Numbered from the stretch's first letter, positions 14,329 through 22,056 are shown. The stretch is 22,731 nt of DNA from an uncultured Angelakisella sp. (GCA_910585525.1 CAJUFR010000035.1:1-22731); one strand, 5' to 3'. A program made the numbers and translations. Notes: generated by a model from the sequence alone, not told the origin.

Positions 14329-15120
14329 TTATTTGCGCACCGAGAGATACTCCTGGTACACCTGGTTCCAGATGTGGTTCTTCAGTTCCAGGAAACGGGG
14401 GGTCATCTTGGTGGCCTGGTCACGGGGGTAGGGGATGTCGATGTCCACGATGTCCTTCACCCGGCCGGGACGGGCGCACATGATGACCACCTTCTGGGCC
14501 AGGATGATGGCCTCCTCCACGTCGTGGGTGATGAAGAAGCAGGTCTTTTGCTCCTTCTCCCAGGTCTCCAGCAGTTCCTGCTGCAGCTGGGTGCGGGTCT
14601 GGGCGTCCAGGGCGCCGAAGGGCTCATCCATCAGCAGCACCTTGGGGTCCACGGCGTAGGCCCGGGCGATGGCCACCCGCTGCTTCATGCCGCCGGACAG
14701 TTCCTTGGGGTAGCTTTTGGCGAACTGCTCCAGTTCCACCATCTTCAGGTACTTCCGGGAGATCTCGTCGCACTCCTCCTGGCTCTTGCCCTGCAGCTTC
14801 AGGCCGAACTGGACGTTCTTTTCCACCGTCAGCCAGGGGAAGAGGGCGTACTGCTGGAACACGATGCCACGGTCGGGGCCGGGGCCCTCCACCTCTTTGC
14901 CGTCCACGTAGACGTGGCCCTCGGTGGGGGTGTCCAGGCCGCCGATGATGTTGAGGAGGGTGGACTTGCCGCAGCCGGAGGGGCCCACCACGCAGATGAA
15001 CTCGTTCTCATGGATATCCATATCCACGCCGTTGAGGGCGACCATCTCGCCGTTACGGCCGTTGAACTTCTTTACCACATGGTCGATATGTACCTTTACT
15101 GCTGTATCGTTTCCTGCCAT
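14329..15120 (-). CDS. ABC transporter ATP-binding protein (SsuB/TauB/NrtD type)
   Basis: A 263-residue ATPase that powers the importer. The nucleotide-binding set is complete: Walker A GPSGCGKST (near 46), Q-loop FQQYALFPWLTV, signature LSGGMKQR, Walker B VLLMDEPFGALD, and H-loop ITHDVEEA. The Q-loop continuation and length are typical of the nitrate/sulfonate/taurine class. ATG 15120 overlaps the permease 3' end by 25 bases, so the two are translationally coupled. The C-terminal segment after the H-loop (ARPGRVKDIVDIDIPYPRD) is standard for this class. Confidence 0.94.
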   Translation of the reverse strand: MAGNDTAVKVHIDHVVKKFNGRNGEMVALNGVDMDIHENEFICVVGPSGCGKSTLLNIIGGLDTPTEGHVYVDGKEVEGPGPDRGIVFQQYALFPWLTVEKNVQFGLKLQGKSQEECDEISRKYLKMVELEQFAKSYPKELSGGMKQRVAIARAYAVDPKVLLMDEPFGALDAQTRTQLQQELLETWEKEQKTCFFITHDVEEAIILAQKVVIMCARPGRVKDIVDIDIPYPRDQATKMTPRFLELKNHIWNQVYQEYLSVRK

Positions 15121-15875
15121 CCGGTAAACCTCCTCTCCAGGAATTTCACGATCTTCTCAAAGCAGATGCCGATGACCCCCAGCAGGATGATGCCCATGAG
15201 CATCACGTCCATCTGGTAGTAGCCGTTGGCCTGCTGGATCATCATGCCGATGCCCTTGTCGCCGCCCACGATCTCGGAGGCCATCAGGGTGGTCATGGAG
15301 GTGGACAGCCCCAGCCGGGCGGCCACCAGGATGAAGGGGGTGGTGGCGGGGATGGTCACCTTGAAGAAGATGTCGAACTGGTTGGCCCCCAGCACCCGGG
15401 CGGCCTTGATGAGGGTGACATCCACCCCCTTGACGCCCTGGTAGATGGTGACCACCATCACCAGGAAGGCGGCGATGAAGATCACGGTGACCTTACTGGT
15501 CTGGCCGATGCCCAGGGCCGCGATGATGAGGAAAACGTAGGCCAGGGGGGGGATGTTGCGGATGAACTGGATCCAGGGCTCCACCACGTGGCGGAAGGGG
15601 TCGTACCAGGCCATGAGGAACGCCACGGGGATGGCCACCACAAAGGCGATGGCAAAGCCGGTGAGCACCCGGGAAAGGCTGGCCCCCACATGCCCCCAAA
15701 GCACCCCGTTGGATGCCTTGCTGAGCAGCGCCTTCCAGACCATGCCGGGGGTGGCGAACACCGCCGGCCACTGGTGGGCCGCGAACAGCCACAGCGCCAC
15801 CGCCACGGCCAGGGAGATGAGCAGCCACACCCCGTTGGGTATCCTGCCCCAAAGATTCGATCTCTTTTGCCTCAT
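15096..15875 (-). CDS. ABC transporter permease (SsuC/TauC type)
   Basis: A 259-residue inner-membrane permease of the binding-protein-dependent class with about six membrane spans. The EAA-like coupling loop lies near residues 150-180 (IKAARVLGANQFDIFFKV, then IPATTPFILVAARLGLS), the part that docks on the ATPase. The start ATG 15875 has a strong AAGGAGGG six bases upstream. It is the first gene of the three-gene importer operon and lies downstream of a promoter flanked by inverted repeats. A single permease gene implies a homodimeric channel, as usual for this class. Confidence 0.93.
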   Translation of the reverse strand: MRQKRSNLWGRIPNGVWLLISLAVAVALWLFAAHQWPAVFATPGMVWKALLSKASNGVLWGHVGASLSRVLTGFAIAFVVAIPVAFLMAWYDPFRHVVEPWIQFIRNIPPLAYVFLIIAALGIGQTSKVTVIFIAAFLVMVVTIYQGVKGVDVTLIKAARVLGANQFDIFFKVTIPATTPFILVAARLGLSTSMTTLMASEIVGGDKGIGMMIQQANGYYQMDVMLMGIILLGVIGICFEKIVKFLERRFTGWQETIQQ

Positions 15876-15920
15876 GCTCTACCCTCCTTGAATCAATACC
15901 GGATATAATATCAGGAAAGA

Positions 15921-15950
15921 CGGGTCTCTGTCATCATTATAACAGACCCG
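15921..15950. promoter_or_regulatory. Inverted repeat spanning the -10 (candidate operator)
   Basis: CGGGTCT (15921-15927) and AGACCCG (15944-15950) form 7-bp arms, with a further inner TCTGT/ACAGA pairing around the TATAAT. A protein bound here would cover the -10 element and block transcription. The regulator is unknown. Confidence 0.45.
15936..15941 (-). promoter_or_regulatory. -10 element of the importer operon
   Basis: A perfect TATAAT lies about 60 bases before the permease start. The hexamer 17 bases upstream (15959-15964, CTTTTT on the minus strand) is a poor -35, which suggests dependence on an activator or a different spacing. Confidence 0.6.
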
Positions 15951-15963
15951 GGGCGTGAAAAAA

Positions 15964-15982
15964 GTATGATTTTTTATCATAC
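15964..15982. promoter_or_regulatory. Palindrome at the -35 region (candidate regulator site)
   Basis: GTATGAT-TTTTT-ATCATAC is a perfect 7-5-7 inverted repeat directly upstream of or overlapping the weak -35 region of the importer promoter. The place fits an activator or a repressor site. The sequence resembles the half-sites of NikR (GTATGA/TCATAC), but the spacing (7 instead of 16) does not. Confidence 0.5.
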
Positions 15983-16071
15983 CTTGGGGGGCGCCGCCGC
16001 CATGGACGGACCGCTGGCGGGCTCATTTCCATCTGGCCCCCCGCCCGCCGGGAAATTTTACAAAAAACCAC

Positions 16072-16100
16072 TTGCCAAGCGGGGCAAAAGACGCTATCAT
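16072..16100 (+). promoter_or_regulatory. Predicted promoter of the acyl carrier protein gene
   Basis: TTGCCA (16072-16077) and TATCAT (16095-16100) are separated by exactly 17 bases and lie about 50 bases before the acpP start. Confidence 0.7.
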
Positions 16101-16151
16101 ATGTTTGTGCAAGCGACTCAGCTTCATTTAGTCAAAAGGAGAGTAATCGGT

Positions 16152-16382
16152 ATGATCTTTGAGAAGGTTGCGGCGATCCTGGCGGAGCAGCTGGACGCGG
16201 AGGCGGAGACCATCACCCTGGAGAGCAGCCTGGTGGACGACCTGGGCGCCGACTCCCTGGATGTTGTGGACCTGGTGATGACCCTGGAGGACGAGTTCGA
16301 TATGGAGATCCCCGACGAGGATATCGAAAACGTCCGCACCGTGGGGGACATCGTAAAGTACCTGGAGGAGCACACCGCGTAA
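16152..16382 (+). CDS. acpP: Acyl carrier protein
   Basis: A 76-residue, highly acidic four-helix protein that carries acyl chains on a phosphopantetheine arm in fatty acid synthesis. The attachment site is S35 in LGADSLDVVDLVM, followed by the typical EDEFDMEIPDEDIENVRTVG region. AAAGGAG lies about ten bases before ATG 16152; the frame stays open upstream, but homology and the ribosome site fix this start. It has its own promoter and terminator and is not next to other fab genes in this window, so whether it is the main housekeeping ACP or a second copy cannot be told here. Confidence 0.95.
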   Translation: MIFEKVAAILAEQLDAEAETITLESSLVDDLGADSLDVVDLVMTLEDEFDMEIPDEDIENVRTVGDIVKYLEEHTA

Positions 16383-16401
16383 CGTTTTTTTCGCCCACAC
16401 G

Positions 16402-16431
16402 CCCTGCCTGTCCCCATCAGGCGGGGTTTTT
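16402..16431 (+). terminator. Rho-independent terminator after acpP
   Basis: A 9-bp stem CCCTGCCTG/CAGGCGGGG (one G-U pair) with a 7-nt loop is followed by TTTTT, 20 bases beyond the acpP stop. Confidence 0.85.
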
Positions 16432-16485
16432 ATTAAAAATCAAATGACCGCCGGGGAGACCGGCGGGGAAATGGAGCAAACGGAT

Positions 16486-17928
16486 ATGGCACAGGAGAAA
16501 AAGCTGGTGGAGGACATCACCTCCATGGAGGTGGACTTTGCCCGCTGGTACACCGACGTGGTGAAGAAGGCGGAACTGGTGGATTACAGCAGCGTCAAGG
16601 GCTGCACCATCTTCCGGCCCTACGGCTACGCCATCTGGGAGAACATCCAGCGCATCCTGGACGGGATGTTCAAGGAGACCGGCCACGAGAACGTCTATAT
16701 GCCCCTCTTTATCCCCGAGGGGCTGCTGCAAAAGGAGAAGGACCATGTAGAGGGCTTCGCCCCGGAGGTGGCCTGGGTCACCCAGGGGGGCGGCGAGAAG
16801 CTGGCGGAGCGCCTCTGCATCCGCCCCACCTCCGAGACGCTGTTCTGCGAGCATTACGCCAAGATCATCAGCTCCTACCGCGACCTGCCCAAGCTGTACA
16901 ACCAGTGGTGCAGCGTCGTCCGGTGGGAAAAGACCACCCGCCCCTTCCTGCGCACCAGCGAGTTCCTGTGGCAGGAGGGCCACACCATGCACGAGACCCA
17001 GGAGGAGGCCATCCAGGAGACCGAGCGGATGCTGAACACCTACGCCCGGTTCTGCGAGGAGTACCTGGCCATCCCGGTGGTAAAGGGCCGCAAGACCGAG
17101 AAGGAGAAGTTCGCCGGGGCGGAGGCCACCTACACCATCGAGGCGATGATGCACGACGGCAAATCCCTCCAGTCCGGCACCAGCCACTACTTCGGGGACG
17201 GCTTCGCCCGGGCCTTTGACATCCAGTTCACCGACCGCCAGAACACCCTCCAGTATCCCCACCAGACCAGCTGGGGGGTCTCCACCCGGCTCATCGGGGC
17301 CATCATCATGACCCACGGGGACGATTCCGGCCTGGTGCTGCCCCCCGCCGTGGCCCCCGTCCAGGTGATGGTGGTCCCCATCGCCCAGCACAAGGAGGGT
17401 GTGGTGGAGAAGTCCACCGCCCTGCTGGAGCGGCTGAAAAAGACCTTCCGGGCGGGCATCGACCTGTCCGACAACTCCCCCGGCTGGAAGTTCGCCCAGT
17501 ACGAGATGAAGGGGGTCCCCCTCCGGCTGGAACTGGGGCCCAAGGACATCGAGAAGGGCCAGTGCGTCCTGGTCCGCCGGGACACCCGGGAAAAGACCTT
17601 CGTCCCCCTGGACAGGCTGGAGGAGGAGGTGGCCCGGCTGCTGGCCGAGGTCCATCAGAGCCTCTACCAGCGGGCGCTGGAGAACCGGGAGCGGCGCACC
17701 TACACCGCCGCCACCTGGGAGGAGATCCTCTCCATCGCCGGCGACCCGGAAAAGACCGGCTTCATCCGCACCATGTGGTGCGAGGACCCGGCCTGCGAGG
17801 CCCGGATGAAGGAGGAGGCGGGGGTCACCAGCCGCTGCATGCCCCTGGAGCAGGAAAAACTGTATGACGTTTGCCCCATCTGCGGCAAGCCCGCCAAGTC
17901 GATGATCATTTGGGGCAAGGCCTACTGA
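16486..17928 (+). CDS. proS: Prolyl-tRNA synthetase (short, archaeal/eukaryotic type)
   Basis: A 480-residue class II synthetase that charges tRNA-Pro with proline. It is of the compact type without the ~180-residue INS editing domain of E. coli ProS. Class II motifs are visible: motif 1 around VYMPLFIPEGLL, motif 2 around QWCSVVRWEKTTRPFLRTSE, and motif 3 around TSWGVSTRLIGAIIMTHGDD. An anticodon-binding domain (VQVMVVPIAQHKEG) and a C-terminal zinc-like domain with CEDPAC and CPICGK follow, ending in tyrosine as is typical of this type. ATG 16486 is chosen because GGAG lies nine bases upstream and relatives begin MAxEKKLV. Proofreading in trans may be needed, as compact ProS lacks an insert for it. 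Confidence 0.95.
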   Translation: MAQEKKLVEDITSMEVDFARWYTDVVKKAELVDYSSVKGCTIFRPYGYAIWENIQRILDGMFKETGHENVYMPLFIPEGLLQKEKDHVEGFAPEVAWVTQGGGEKLAERLCIRPTSETLFCEHYAKIISSYRDLPKLYNQWCSVVRWEKTTRPFLRTSEFLWQEGHTMHETQEEAIQETERMLNTYARFCEEYLAIPVVKGRKTEKEKFAGAEATYTIEAMMHDGKSLQSGTSHYFGDGFARAFDIQFTDRQNTLQYPHQTSWGVSTRLIGAIIMTHGDDSGLVLPPAVAPVQVMVVPIAQHKEGVVEKSTALLERLKKTFRAGIDLSDNSPGWKFAQYEMKGVPLRLELGPKDIEKGQCVLVRRDTREKTFVPLDRLEEEVARLLAEVHQSLYQRALENRERRTYTAATWEEILSIAGDPEKTGFIRTMWCEDPACEARMKEEAGVTSRCMPLEQEKLYDVCPICGKPAKSMIIWGKAY

Positions 17929-17944
17929 GTAAGGAGGAACTATC

Positions 17945-18256
17945 ATGATCCTGGTCACCACCGATTTCATCTCCGGCAAGGAGCTGGAGACCATCGCCAT
18001 GGTAAAAGGCAGCACCGTCCAGTGCAAGAACGTGGGTAAGGACATCATGTCCGGCTTCAAGAACCTGGTGGGGGGCGAGATGCGCTCCTACACCGAGATG
18101 ATGGACGAGGCCCGGGCCATCGCCACCCGCCGGATGGTGGAGGAGGCGGAGCACCTGGGCGCCGACGGCGTCATCGGCATCCGCTACAGTTCCTCTGCCA
18201 TCATGCAGGGGGCCAGTGAGATCATGGCCTACGGGACGGCGGTGAAGTTTAAGTAA
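17945..18256 (+). CDS. YbjQ/UPF0145 family protein
   Basis: A 103-residue soluble protein of the YbjQ (DUF74) family, which forms pentamers of uncertain function and is sometimes labelled heavy-metal-binding. Recognisable segments are an N-terminal strand VTTDFISGKE, then GGEMRSYTEMMDEAR near 42-56 and LGADGVIGIRYSSS near 71-84. AAGGAGG lies nine bases before ATG 17945, and the gene follows proS by 16 bases, so the two are probably cotranscribed. It ends at a bidirectional terminator. Confidence 0.9.
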   Translation: MILVTTDFISGKELETIAMVKGSTVQCKNVGKDIMSGFKNLVGGEMRSYTEMMDEARAIATRRMVEEAEHLGADGVIGIRYSSSAIMQGASEIMAYGTAVKFK

Positions 18257-18280
18257 TCGCCCCGGCCCCGGCAAAGAAGA

Positions 18281-18321
18281 AAAAGCGGCGCTGCTCCCTA
18301 TCCCGGGGCGGCGCCGCTTTT
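18281..18321. terminator. Bidirectional terminator between convergent genes
   Basis: AAAAGCGGCGC (18281-18291) pairs with GCGCCGCTTTT (18311-18321), so both strands have a GC-rich stem followed by T residues. It ends the rightward proS-ybjQ unit and the leftward small gene that stops at 18324. Confidence 0.88.
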
Positions 18322-18323
18322 GT

Positions 18324-18572
18324 CTACTTCTGTCCCAGCCAGTTCTGGAGTTCCTCCAGGCCCTCCGGGGAGAGGGGGAAATCCTTTTCCGGGCAGCCTT
18401 CCTCCCGGCGCTCAAAGCAGAGACCGTTTTCCCACCACCAGCCTCGGATCGAGGGGGGCTCTGCTTTGGGCAGCGGTTCTACTCGCCACCGCAGGGGGCC
18501 CAGGCTGCCGCAGAATACGTTGCCGAACTGGAAGTGGTCGAAGGGGGGGAATTGGTAGTCGGGGTGGGACAT
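18324..18572 (-). CDS. Small hypothetical protein
   Basis: An 82-residue protein with no signal peptide or membrane span. The N-terminus is aromatic and Pro-rich (DYQFPPFDHFQFGN), the middle is rich in Trp, Arg and Glu (GWWWENGLCFERREEG), and the C-terminal helix is LSPEGLEELQNWL. AAAGGAGG with a 10-base spacer precedes ATG 18572, which is the main support that it is real, together with a good terminator just past its stop. I do not recognise a family. Confidence 0.65.
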   Translation of the reverse strand: MSHPDYQFPPFDHFQFGNVFCGSLGPLRWRVEPLPKAEPPSIRGWWWENGLCFERREEGCPEKDFPLSPEGLEELQNWLGQK

Positions 18573-18601
18573 GGGAAAATGACCTCCTTTTTTCTGGGGG
18601 T

Positions 18602-18640
18602 GGGGGTTCGTTCCTTTCCGTTCCTTTTCCTGTTATTTTA
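18602..18640 (-). repeat. Short dispersed repeat segment
   Basis: The reverse complement resembles 8729-8767, with about three quarters identity over 38 bases and a shared AGGAACGA core near one end. It lies in the 100-bp gap between the PHP gene and the small hypothetical gene. It appears to be the tail module of the composite repeat seen between nagA and pgi. Confidence 0.5.
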
Positions 18641-18674
18641 AAAGACAGGAAAGGACCGAGCCTAAAAAGCCCCC

Positions 18675-19400
18675 CTACCCCCCAAACAACACCTCCAAAA
18701 AACCCTCCACCGTCTCCGGGGAGGTCTCCGGCCAGGGGCACGGCCCCCCTTCCTTCATGTCCTCCAGGCGGTGGGCGTCCGAATCCTTCAGGATCACCCG
18801 CCCCTCCAGCACCTCCCGGTGGGCGCCGTCCCGGAAAAACTCCTCCGGTCTCCAGACCTCCGCGATGGGGAAGTCCAGGTAGTCCGGGAAGTACCCCAGG
18901 TTGGCAAAGACGCTGTTGGAGGGCCGGTCGATGTGGGCCGGGAAGGCGATCCCCCCGTACCGCTTGGCAAATCCCGGCATGTCGTCGATGGAAAGACTGG
19001 TGGCGTTGATGAGCAGCCGCTCAAACTCCCCCAGCGGCTCCTCCTCCGGCCCCAGGATCAGCTGGCGGCCGAAGATATCCGGCTTGTTCTTCACCGGCAG
19101 CAGCGCCGATTCCACCTCCTCCCCGGCGGCCCGGGCGGAGGGAAGGTCGGGGAAGAGGCAGACCACGTGGACCTCCTCGGCGGTGGTCACCTCCATCCCC
19201 GCCAGGACGGTGAGGGGCAGCCCCATGGCCTTGGCGGCGGCCATCACCGCACCGGCGTTGCGGCAGCTGTTGTGGTCGGTGACAGCGATCAGGTCCAGCC
19301 CCAGCAGCGCCGCCATGTTGGCGATGTTGGGGGGGGTCATCCCCTCGTCCCCGCAGGGGGAAAGGCAGCTGTGGATATGCAGGTCGTAGGAGATCGCCAC
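18675..19400 (-). CDS. PHP-domain phosphoesterase-like protein
   Basis: A 241-residue PHP-fold metal-dependent hydrolase. The metal-binding motifs are DLHIHSCLSPCGDEG (residues 6-20), VTDHN (40-44), GMEVTT, FPAHIDRP and KDSDAHR, which together give a complete multi-histidine/aspartate metal site. Such proteins hydrolyse phosphate esters such as histidinol phosphate or nucleotides, but the substrate here is unknown. The start is GTG 19400, with AGGAGG six bases upstream. It follows the YcxB-like gene by 13 bases. PHP proteins often accompany hydrogenase/DRTGG clusters in clostridia (from memory), consistent with its place at the end of this operon. Confidence 0.87.
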   Translation of the reverse strand: MAISYDLHIHSCLSPCGDEGMTPPNIANMAALLGLDLIAVTDHNSCRNAGAVMAAAKAMGLPLTVLAGMEVTTAEEVHVVCLFPDLPSARAAGEEVESALLPVKNKPDIFGRQLILGPEEEPLGEFERLLINATSLSIDDMPGFAKRYGGIAFPAHIDRPSNSVFANLGYFPDYLDFPIAEVWRPEEFFRDGAHREVLEGRVILKDSDAHRLEDMKEGGPCPWPETSPETVEGFLEVLFGG

Positions 19401-19413
19401 GGTAGCCCTCCTT

Positions 19414-19926
19414 TCACTGCCGCCTGCCTGGCGCCTTCCGGTCCAGGAACTGCTCCAGCTGCTCCGGGGTCCCCAGGGTCATCCCCGCCTTCTGGACCAC
19501 CAGCGCCTGGTTGCTTTGGACATAGATGTAAAAATACTCCCGATCCTCCCCGACGCGGGTGATCTGGTCATAGGTATAATACCCCTGGGTCTGCTGCCCG
19601 GCGTATTCCAGCCGGTCCTCAAAGAACCGGTGGCGGTTGGTCAGCGGCCGGCCCTCCACCGGGTCGGGGACCTTCACCGAGGTCTTGCCGGACAGCATAT
19701 CGATCCCCGCCAGCAGCAGCCCCAGCCCGAAGATGCCCAGCACCGCGGGCAGCAGCAGTTCCCCCGCCAAAAGCCGCCAGGCCGAAAGGCCGGTGAACAG
19801 CCCGCCCAGCACCAGGAAACTCAGGGGGGCCCGCCGGTCCACATGGCGGTAGTGGTAGGTGGTATAATGCCGTATCGCCTCCTTGTCGTAGGCGGTGACG
19901 GCTTCAAAATAGTATGTAGACTCCAT
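19414..19926 (-). CDS. YcxB-like membrane protein
   Basis: A 170-residue protein with a short cytoplasmic N-terminus, two adjacent membrane spans (about residues 34-76: PLSFLVLGGLFTGLSAWRLL and then LLLPAVLGIFGLGLLLAGI) and a C-terminal soluble beta domain of the YcxB type (HRFFEDRLEYAG, then YTYDQITRVGEDREYFYIYV). Its function is unknown. ATG 19926 is favoured, with a weak GGTGAG just upstream; a GTG three codons earlier has no ribosome site. It lies 33 bases after the second DRTGG gene and is probably cotranscribed with it. Confidence 0.75.
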   Translation of the reverse strand: MESTYYFEAVTAYDKEAIRHYTTYHYRHVDRRAPLSFLVLGGLFTGLSAWRLLAGELLLPAVLGIFGLGLLLAGIDMLSGKTSVKVPDPVEGRPLTNRHRFFEDRLEYAGQQTQGYYTYDQITRVGEDREYFYIYVQSNQALVVQKAGMTLGTPEQLEQFLDRKAPGRRQ

Positions 19927-19959
19927 GATACTCACCGTATAATTTCTGATAAGATACAG

Positions 19960-20298
19960 CTATTGTAATATCCCAATGGCTTTTGCCACCGCCATGGACG
20001 CCTGGTACACCGGCAGGGAGGTTTTCAGCACGGTGACCCCCTGCTGCTCCCCCCGGGCCCGGGCGTCGTCGTCCAGGGCCATCCCCTCCGCCAGGACGAT
20101 GCAGGCGGTGTCCGCCAGCACCGACACGGCGATGGAATTGAGGTTGCCCATCACCGTCACCCAGGCGCAATCCGCCGGGGCCCGGCCCATGACGATGGAG
20201 AGGAGGTCACAGCAGTAGATGCCTCCCGTTACCTCCCGGTCCCCCTCCCCGCAGGCGACGTCAAAGCCGCAGGCGGCGGCAAGTTCCTTGACTGTCAC
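19960..20298 (-). CDS. DRTGG-domain protein (second copy)
   Basis: A 112-residue protein that is essentially a single DRTGG domain, the regulatory fold also found next to HPr kinase and CBS domains. Visible segments are MTVKELAAACGFDVACGEGD, then VTGGIYCCDLLSIVMGRA, CAWVTVMGNLNSIAVSVLAD, and a C-terminal part QGVTVLKTSLPVYQASM. The start is a GTG overlapping the hydrogenase-like stop as GTGA, with AAGGAGG upstream. It is a diverged relative of the gene at 22053-22406. It probably binds a nucleotide or small ligand and signals to the neighbouring Fe-S protein; this is inference. Confidence 0.82.
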   Translation of the reverse strand: MTVKELAAACGFDVACGEGDREVTGGIYCCDLLSIVMGRAPADCAWVTVMGNLNSIAVSVLADTACIVLAEGMALDDDARARGEQQGVTVLKTSLPVYQASMAVAKAIGILQ

Positions 20299-21605
20299 AG
20301 CGCGCCCTCCTTTTCCGGCTCCGCCTGGGCGAAGCCCTGGGTCATCATGCTGGTCATCACCGCCCCCAGCTTCTCCTGCAGGACGTAGATGCAGCTGTCC
20401 TCGGTGGCGTAGCCCCGGACGATATCCTCCGCCAGGGCGTGGCAGGAGGGGGCCCCGCAGGAGCCGCAGTCCAGCCCCCGCAGGCGGCTTTCGATCTCCT
20501 GGATGCGGCCCAGCATCTCCATGGCCCGGAGGGGGTTCTGGTCCAGCTGCATCACCGGGGCGTAGACCACCTCCCGGTCCCACTTGGCGTCGGGGGGGAT
20601 GGCGTCCTCCAGGTGGTTGCAGGCCACCGGGCGGTACCGCCCCAGCCGTTTTAGCCGGACGGCGGCGACGTAGGGGTTCTCCACGTTCAGCACCCCGCCC
20701 ACGCAGCCGGAGGAGCAGGCGTTGAGTTCCACAAAGTCCAGACCCCGGAGCTTCTCGTCCTCCATGTCCTCCAGCACCCGGATGACGTTTTCGATGCCGT
20801 CGGCGGCCAGGTACCGCTCGTGGAGGGTGGCGGCGGCCTCCCCGCCGCTGCGGCCCCAGCCGATGCCGGTCCGCCCGGCGGCGGCCAGTTCCTCCCCCGG
20901 CTCCCCGGCCTGCCGCATGGCGGAGCAGAGGGCGGGGTAGACCTCGCTGACGCTCACCACCAGGTCGATATCGCTGCGGCCGGTGCCCAGGGGATTTTTG
21001 GCGGCGGTCATCTTGGCGGGGCAGGGGGAGATAAAGACACAGCCGATCTCCGAAGCCGGGATGCCCAGCCGCCGGGATGCCTGGCGCTTGGCGTCCCGGG
21101 CGGCCAGTTCCACCGGGGCCACCAGGGGCAGGACGTTATCCAGCAGTTCCGGGAACCGCACCCGGATGAGCCGCAGCACCGCCGGGCAGGCGGAGGAGAT
21201 CACCGGCCGCTCCAGCCCCCCCTGGCTGAGGAGCAGCCGGGTGGCGTCGCTGACCAGTTCGGCGGCGGCGGCCACCTCGTACACCTCGTCGAAGCCCATC
21301 TCCAGCAGCCCCGCCAGCACAACCTCGGCGTCGTCCAGGTTGTTGAACTGGCCGTACAGGGCGGGGGCGGGCAGGGCGATGGTGTACCGGTACCGCTCCA
21401 TCTCCGCCAGGTGGTCGGTGACCGCCCGCTTGGCGTGGTGGGGGCAGACCCGGATGCACTCGCCGCAGTCGATGCACCGCTCCTTCAGGATGCGGGCCTT
21501 GCCCCCCCGGACCCGGATGGCCTCGGTGGGGCATCGCTTGACGCAGGTGATGCAGCCGCGGCAGGCGGCGGTATCCAGCGTCACGGAATGGACATATTCT
21601 CCCAT
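20295..21605 (-). CDS. [FeFe]-hydrogenase-like Fe-S protein (probable sensory type)
   Basis: A 436-residue protein. The N-terminus has two 4Fe-4S ferredoxin motifs (C15, C18, C21, C25 and C44, C47, C50, C54). The middle is a Fe_hyd_lg_C domain with H-cluster loops: SSACPAV at 137-143 (standard TSCCPxW; only C140 is kept), SPCPAK with C195 and K198, and NACSSGCVGG with C297 and C301. A C-terminal FeS domain has C380, C383, C388 and C405. The four cluster-ligand cysteines are thus present, but the proton-relay cysteine equivalent to C299 of CpI is alanine, arguing against fast catalysis and for redox or H2 sensing. No PAS or phosphatase domain is attached. AGGAGG lies six bases before ATG 21605. 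No maturase genes are in the window. Confidence 0.85.
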   Translation of the reverse strand: MGEYVHSVTLDTAACRGCITCVKRCPTEAIRVRGGKARILKERCIDCGECIRVCPHHAKRAVTDHLAEMERYRYTIALPAPALYGQFNNLDDAEVVLAGLLEMGFDEVYEVAAAAELVSDATRLLLSQGGLERPVISSACPAVLRLIRVRFPELLDNVLPLVAPVELAARDAKRQASRRLGIPASEIGCVFISPCPAKMTAAKNPLGTGRSDIDLVVSVSEVYPALCSAMRQAGEPGEELAAAGRTGIGWGRSGGEAAATLHERYLAADGIENVIRVLEDMEDEKLRGLDFVELNACSSGCVGGVLNVENPYVAAVRLKRLGRYRPVACNHLEDAIPPDAKWDREVVYAPVMQLDQNPLRAMEMLGRIQEIESRLRGLDCGSCGAPSCHALAEDIVRGYATEDSCIYVLQEKLGAVMTSMMTQGFAQAEPEKEGAL

Positions 21606-21630
21606 TAGTAACCTCCTTGCCTGGCCGGCC

Positions 21631-22056
21631 TCATCCTCCCAGCCGCACCACCATGGTGACGGTGGTGCCCTCCCCCACGGTGCTTTCCACCGTCATCTCG
21701 TCGGTATTCTTCTTCATGTTGGGCAGGCCCATCCCGGCCCCGAAGCCCAGGCTGCGGGCGCTGTCGGAGGCGGTGGACCACCCCTCCTCCATGGCCTTCT
21801 GGATATCCGGGATACCGGGGCCCTGGTCCCGGAGGACCATCCGCACCGTCGCCCCGTCGATATCCACGTCGATCTCCCCGCCGCCGCCGTGGATGACCAG
21901 GTTGATCTCCCCCTCGTACATGGCGATGGCCACTCTGCGCACCACCTGGGGGGGGATGCCCATCTTCTTCAGGGTGCTCTTCACCGCCCCGGAGGCCTCT
22001 CCCGCCCGGGTGACGTCATCCCCGGGGACCTGGTAATGGTAATGCAATCCGCTCAT
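21631..22056 (-). CDS. RsbW-like ATP-binding (anti-sigma/histidine-kinase-type) protein
   Basis: A 141-residue protein consisting of a lone GHKL ATPase domain, as in anti-sigma factor kinases such as RsbW and SpoIIAB. Visible boxes are the N-box AMYEGEINLVIHG (near residue 44), G1 DQGPGIPDI (near 76) and G2 GFGAGMGLPNMKKN (near 103). There is no dimerisation histidine or membrane part. The ATG overlaps the preceding DRTGG stop as ATGA, with GGAGG nine bases upstream. Located between a DRTGG protein and the hydrogenase-like protein, it probably passes a signal by phosphorylating or sequestering a partner protein. No sigma factor or anti-anti-sigma gene is visible here. Confidence 0.88.
   Translation of the reverse strand: MSGLHYHYQVPGDDVTRAGEASGAVKSTLKKMGIPPQVVRRVAIAMYEGEINLVIHGGGGEIDVDIDGATVRMVLRDQGPGIPDIQKAMEEGWSTASDSARSLGFGAGMGLPNMKKNTDEMTVESTVGEGTTVTMVVRLGG

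Noticed and set aside
15964..15982. NikR nickel-responsive operator
   Set aside because: Half-sites resemble GTATGA/TCATAC but the spacing is 7 rather than 16 bases, and no nickel gene is adjacent.
16417..18060. Long minus-strand open frame opposite proS
   Set aside because: Shadow of the unmistakable prolyl-tRNA synthetase gene.
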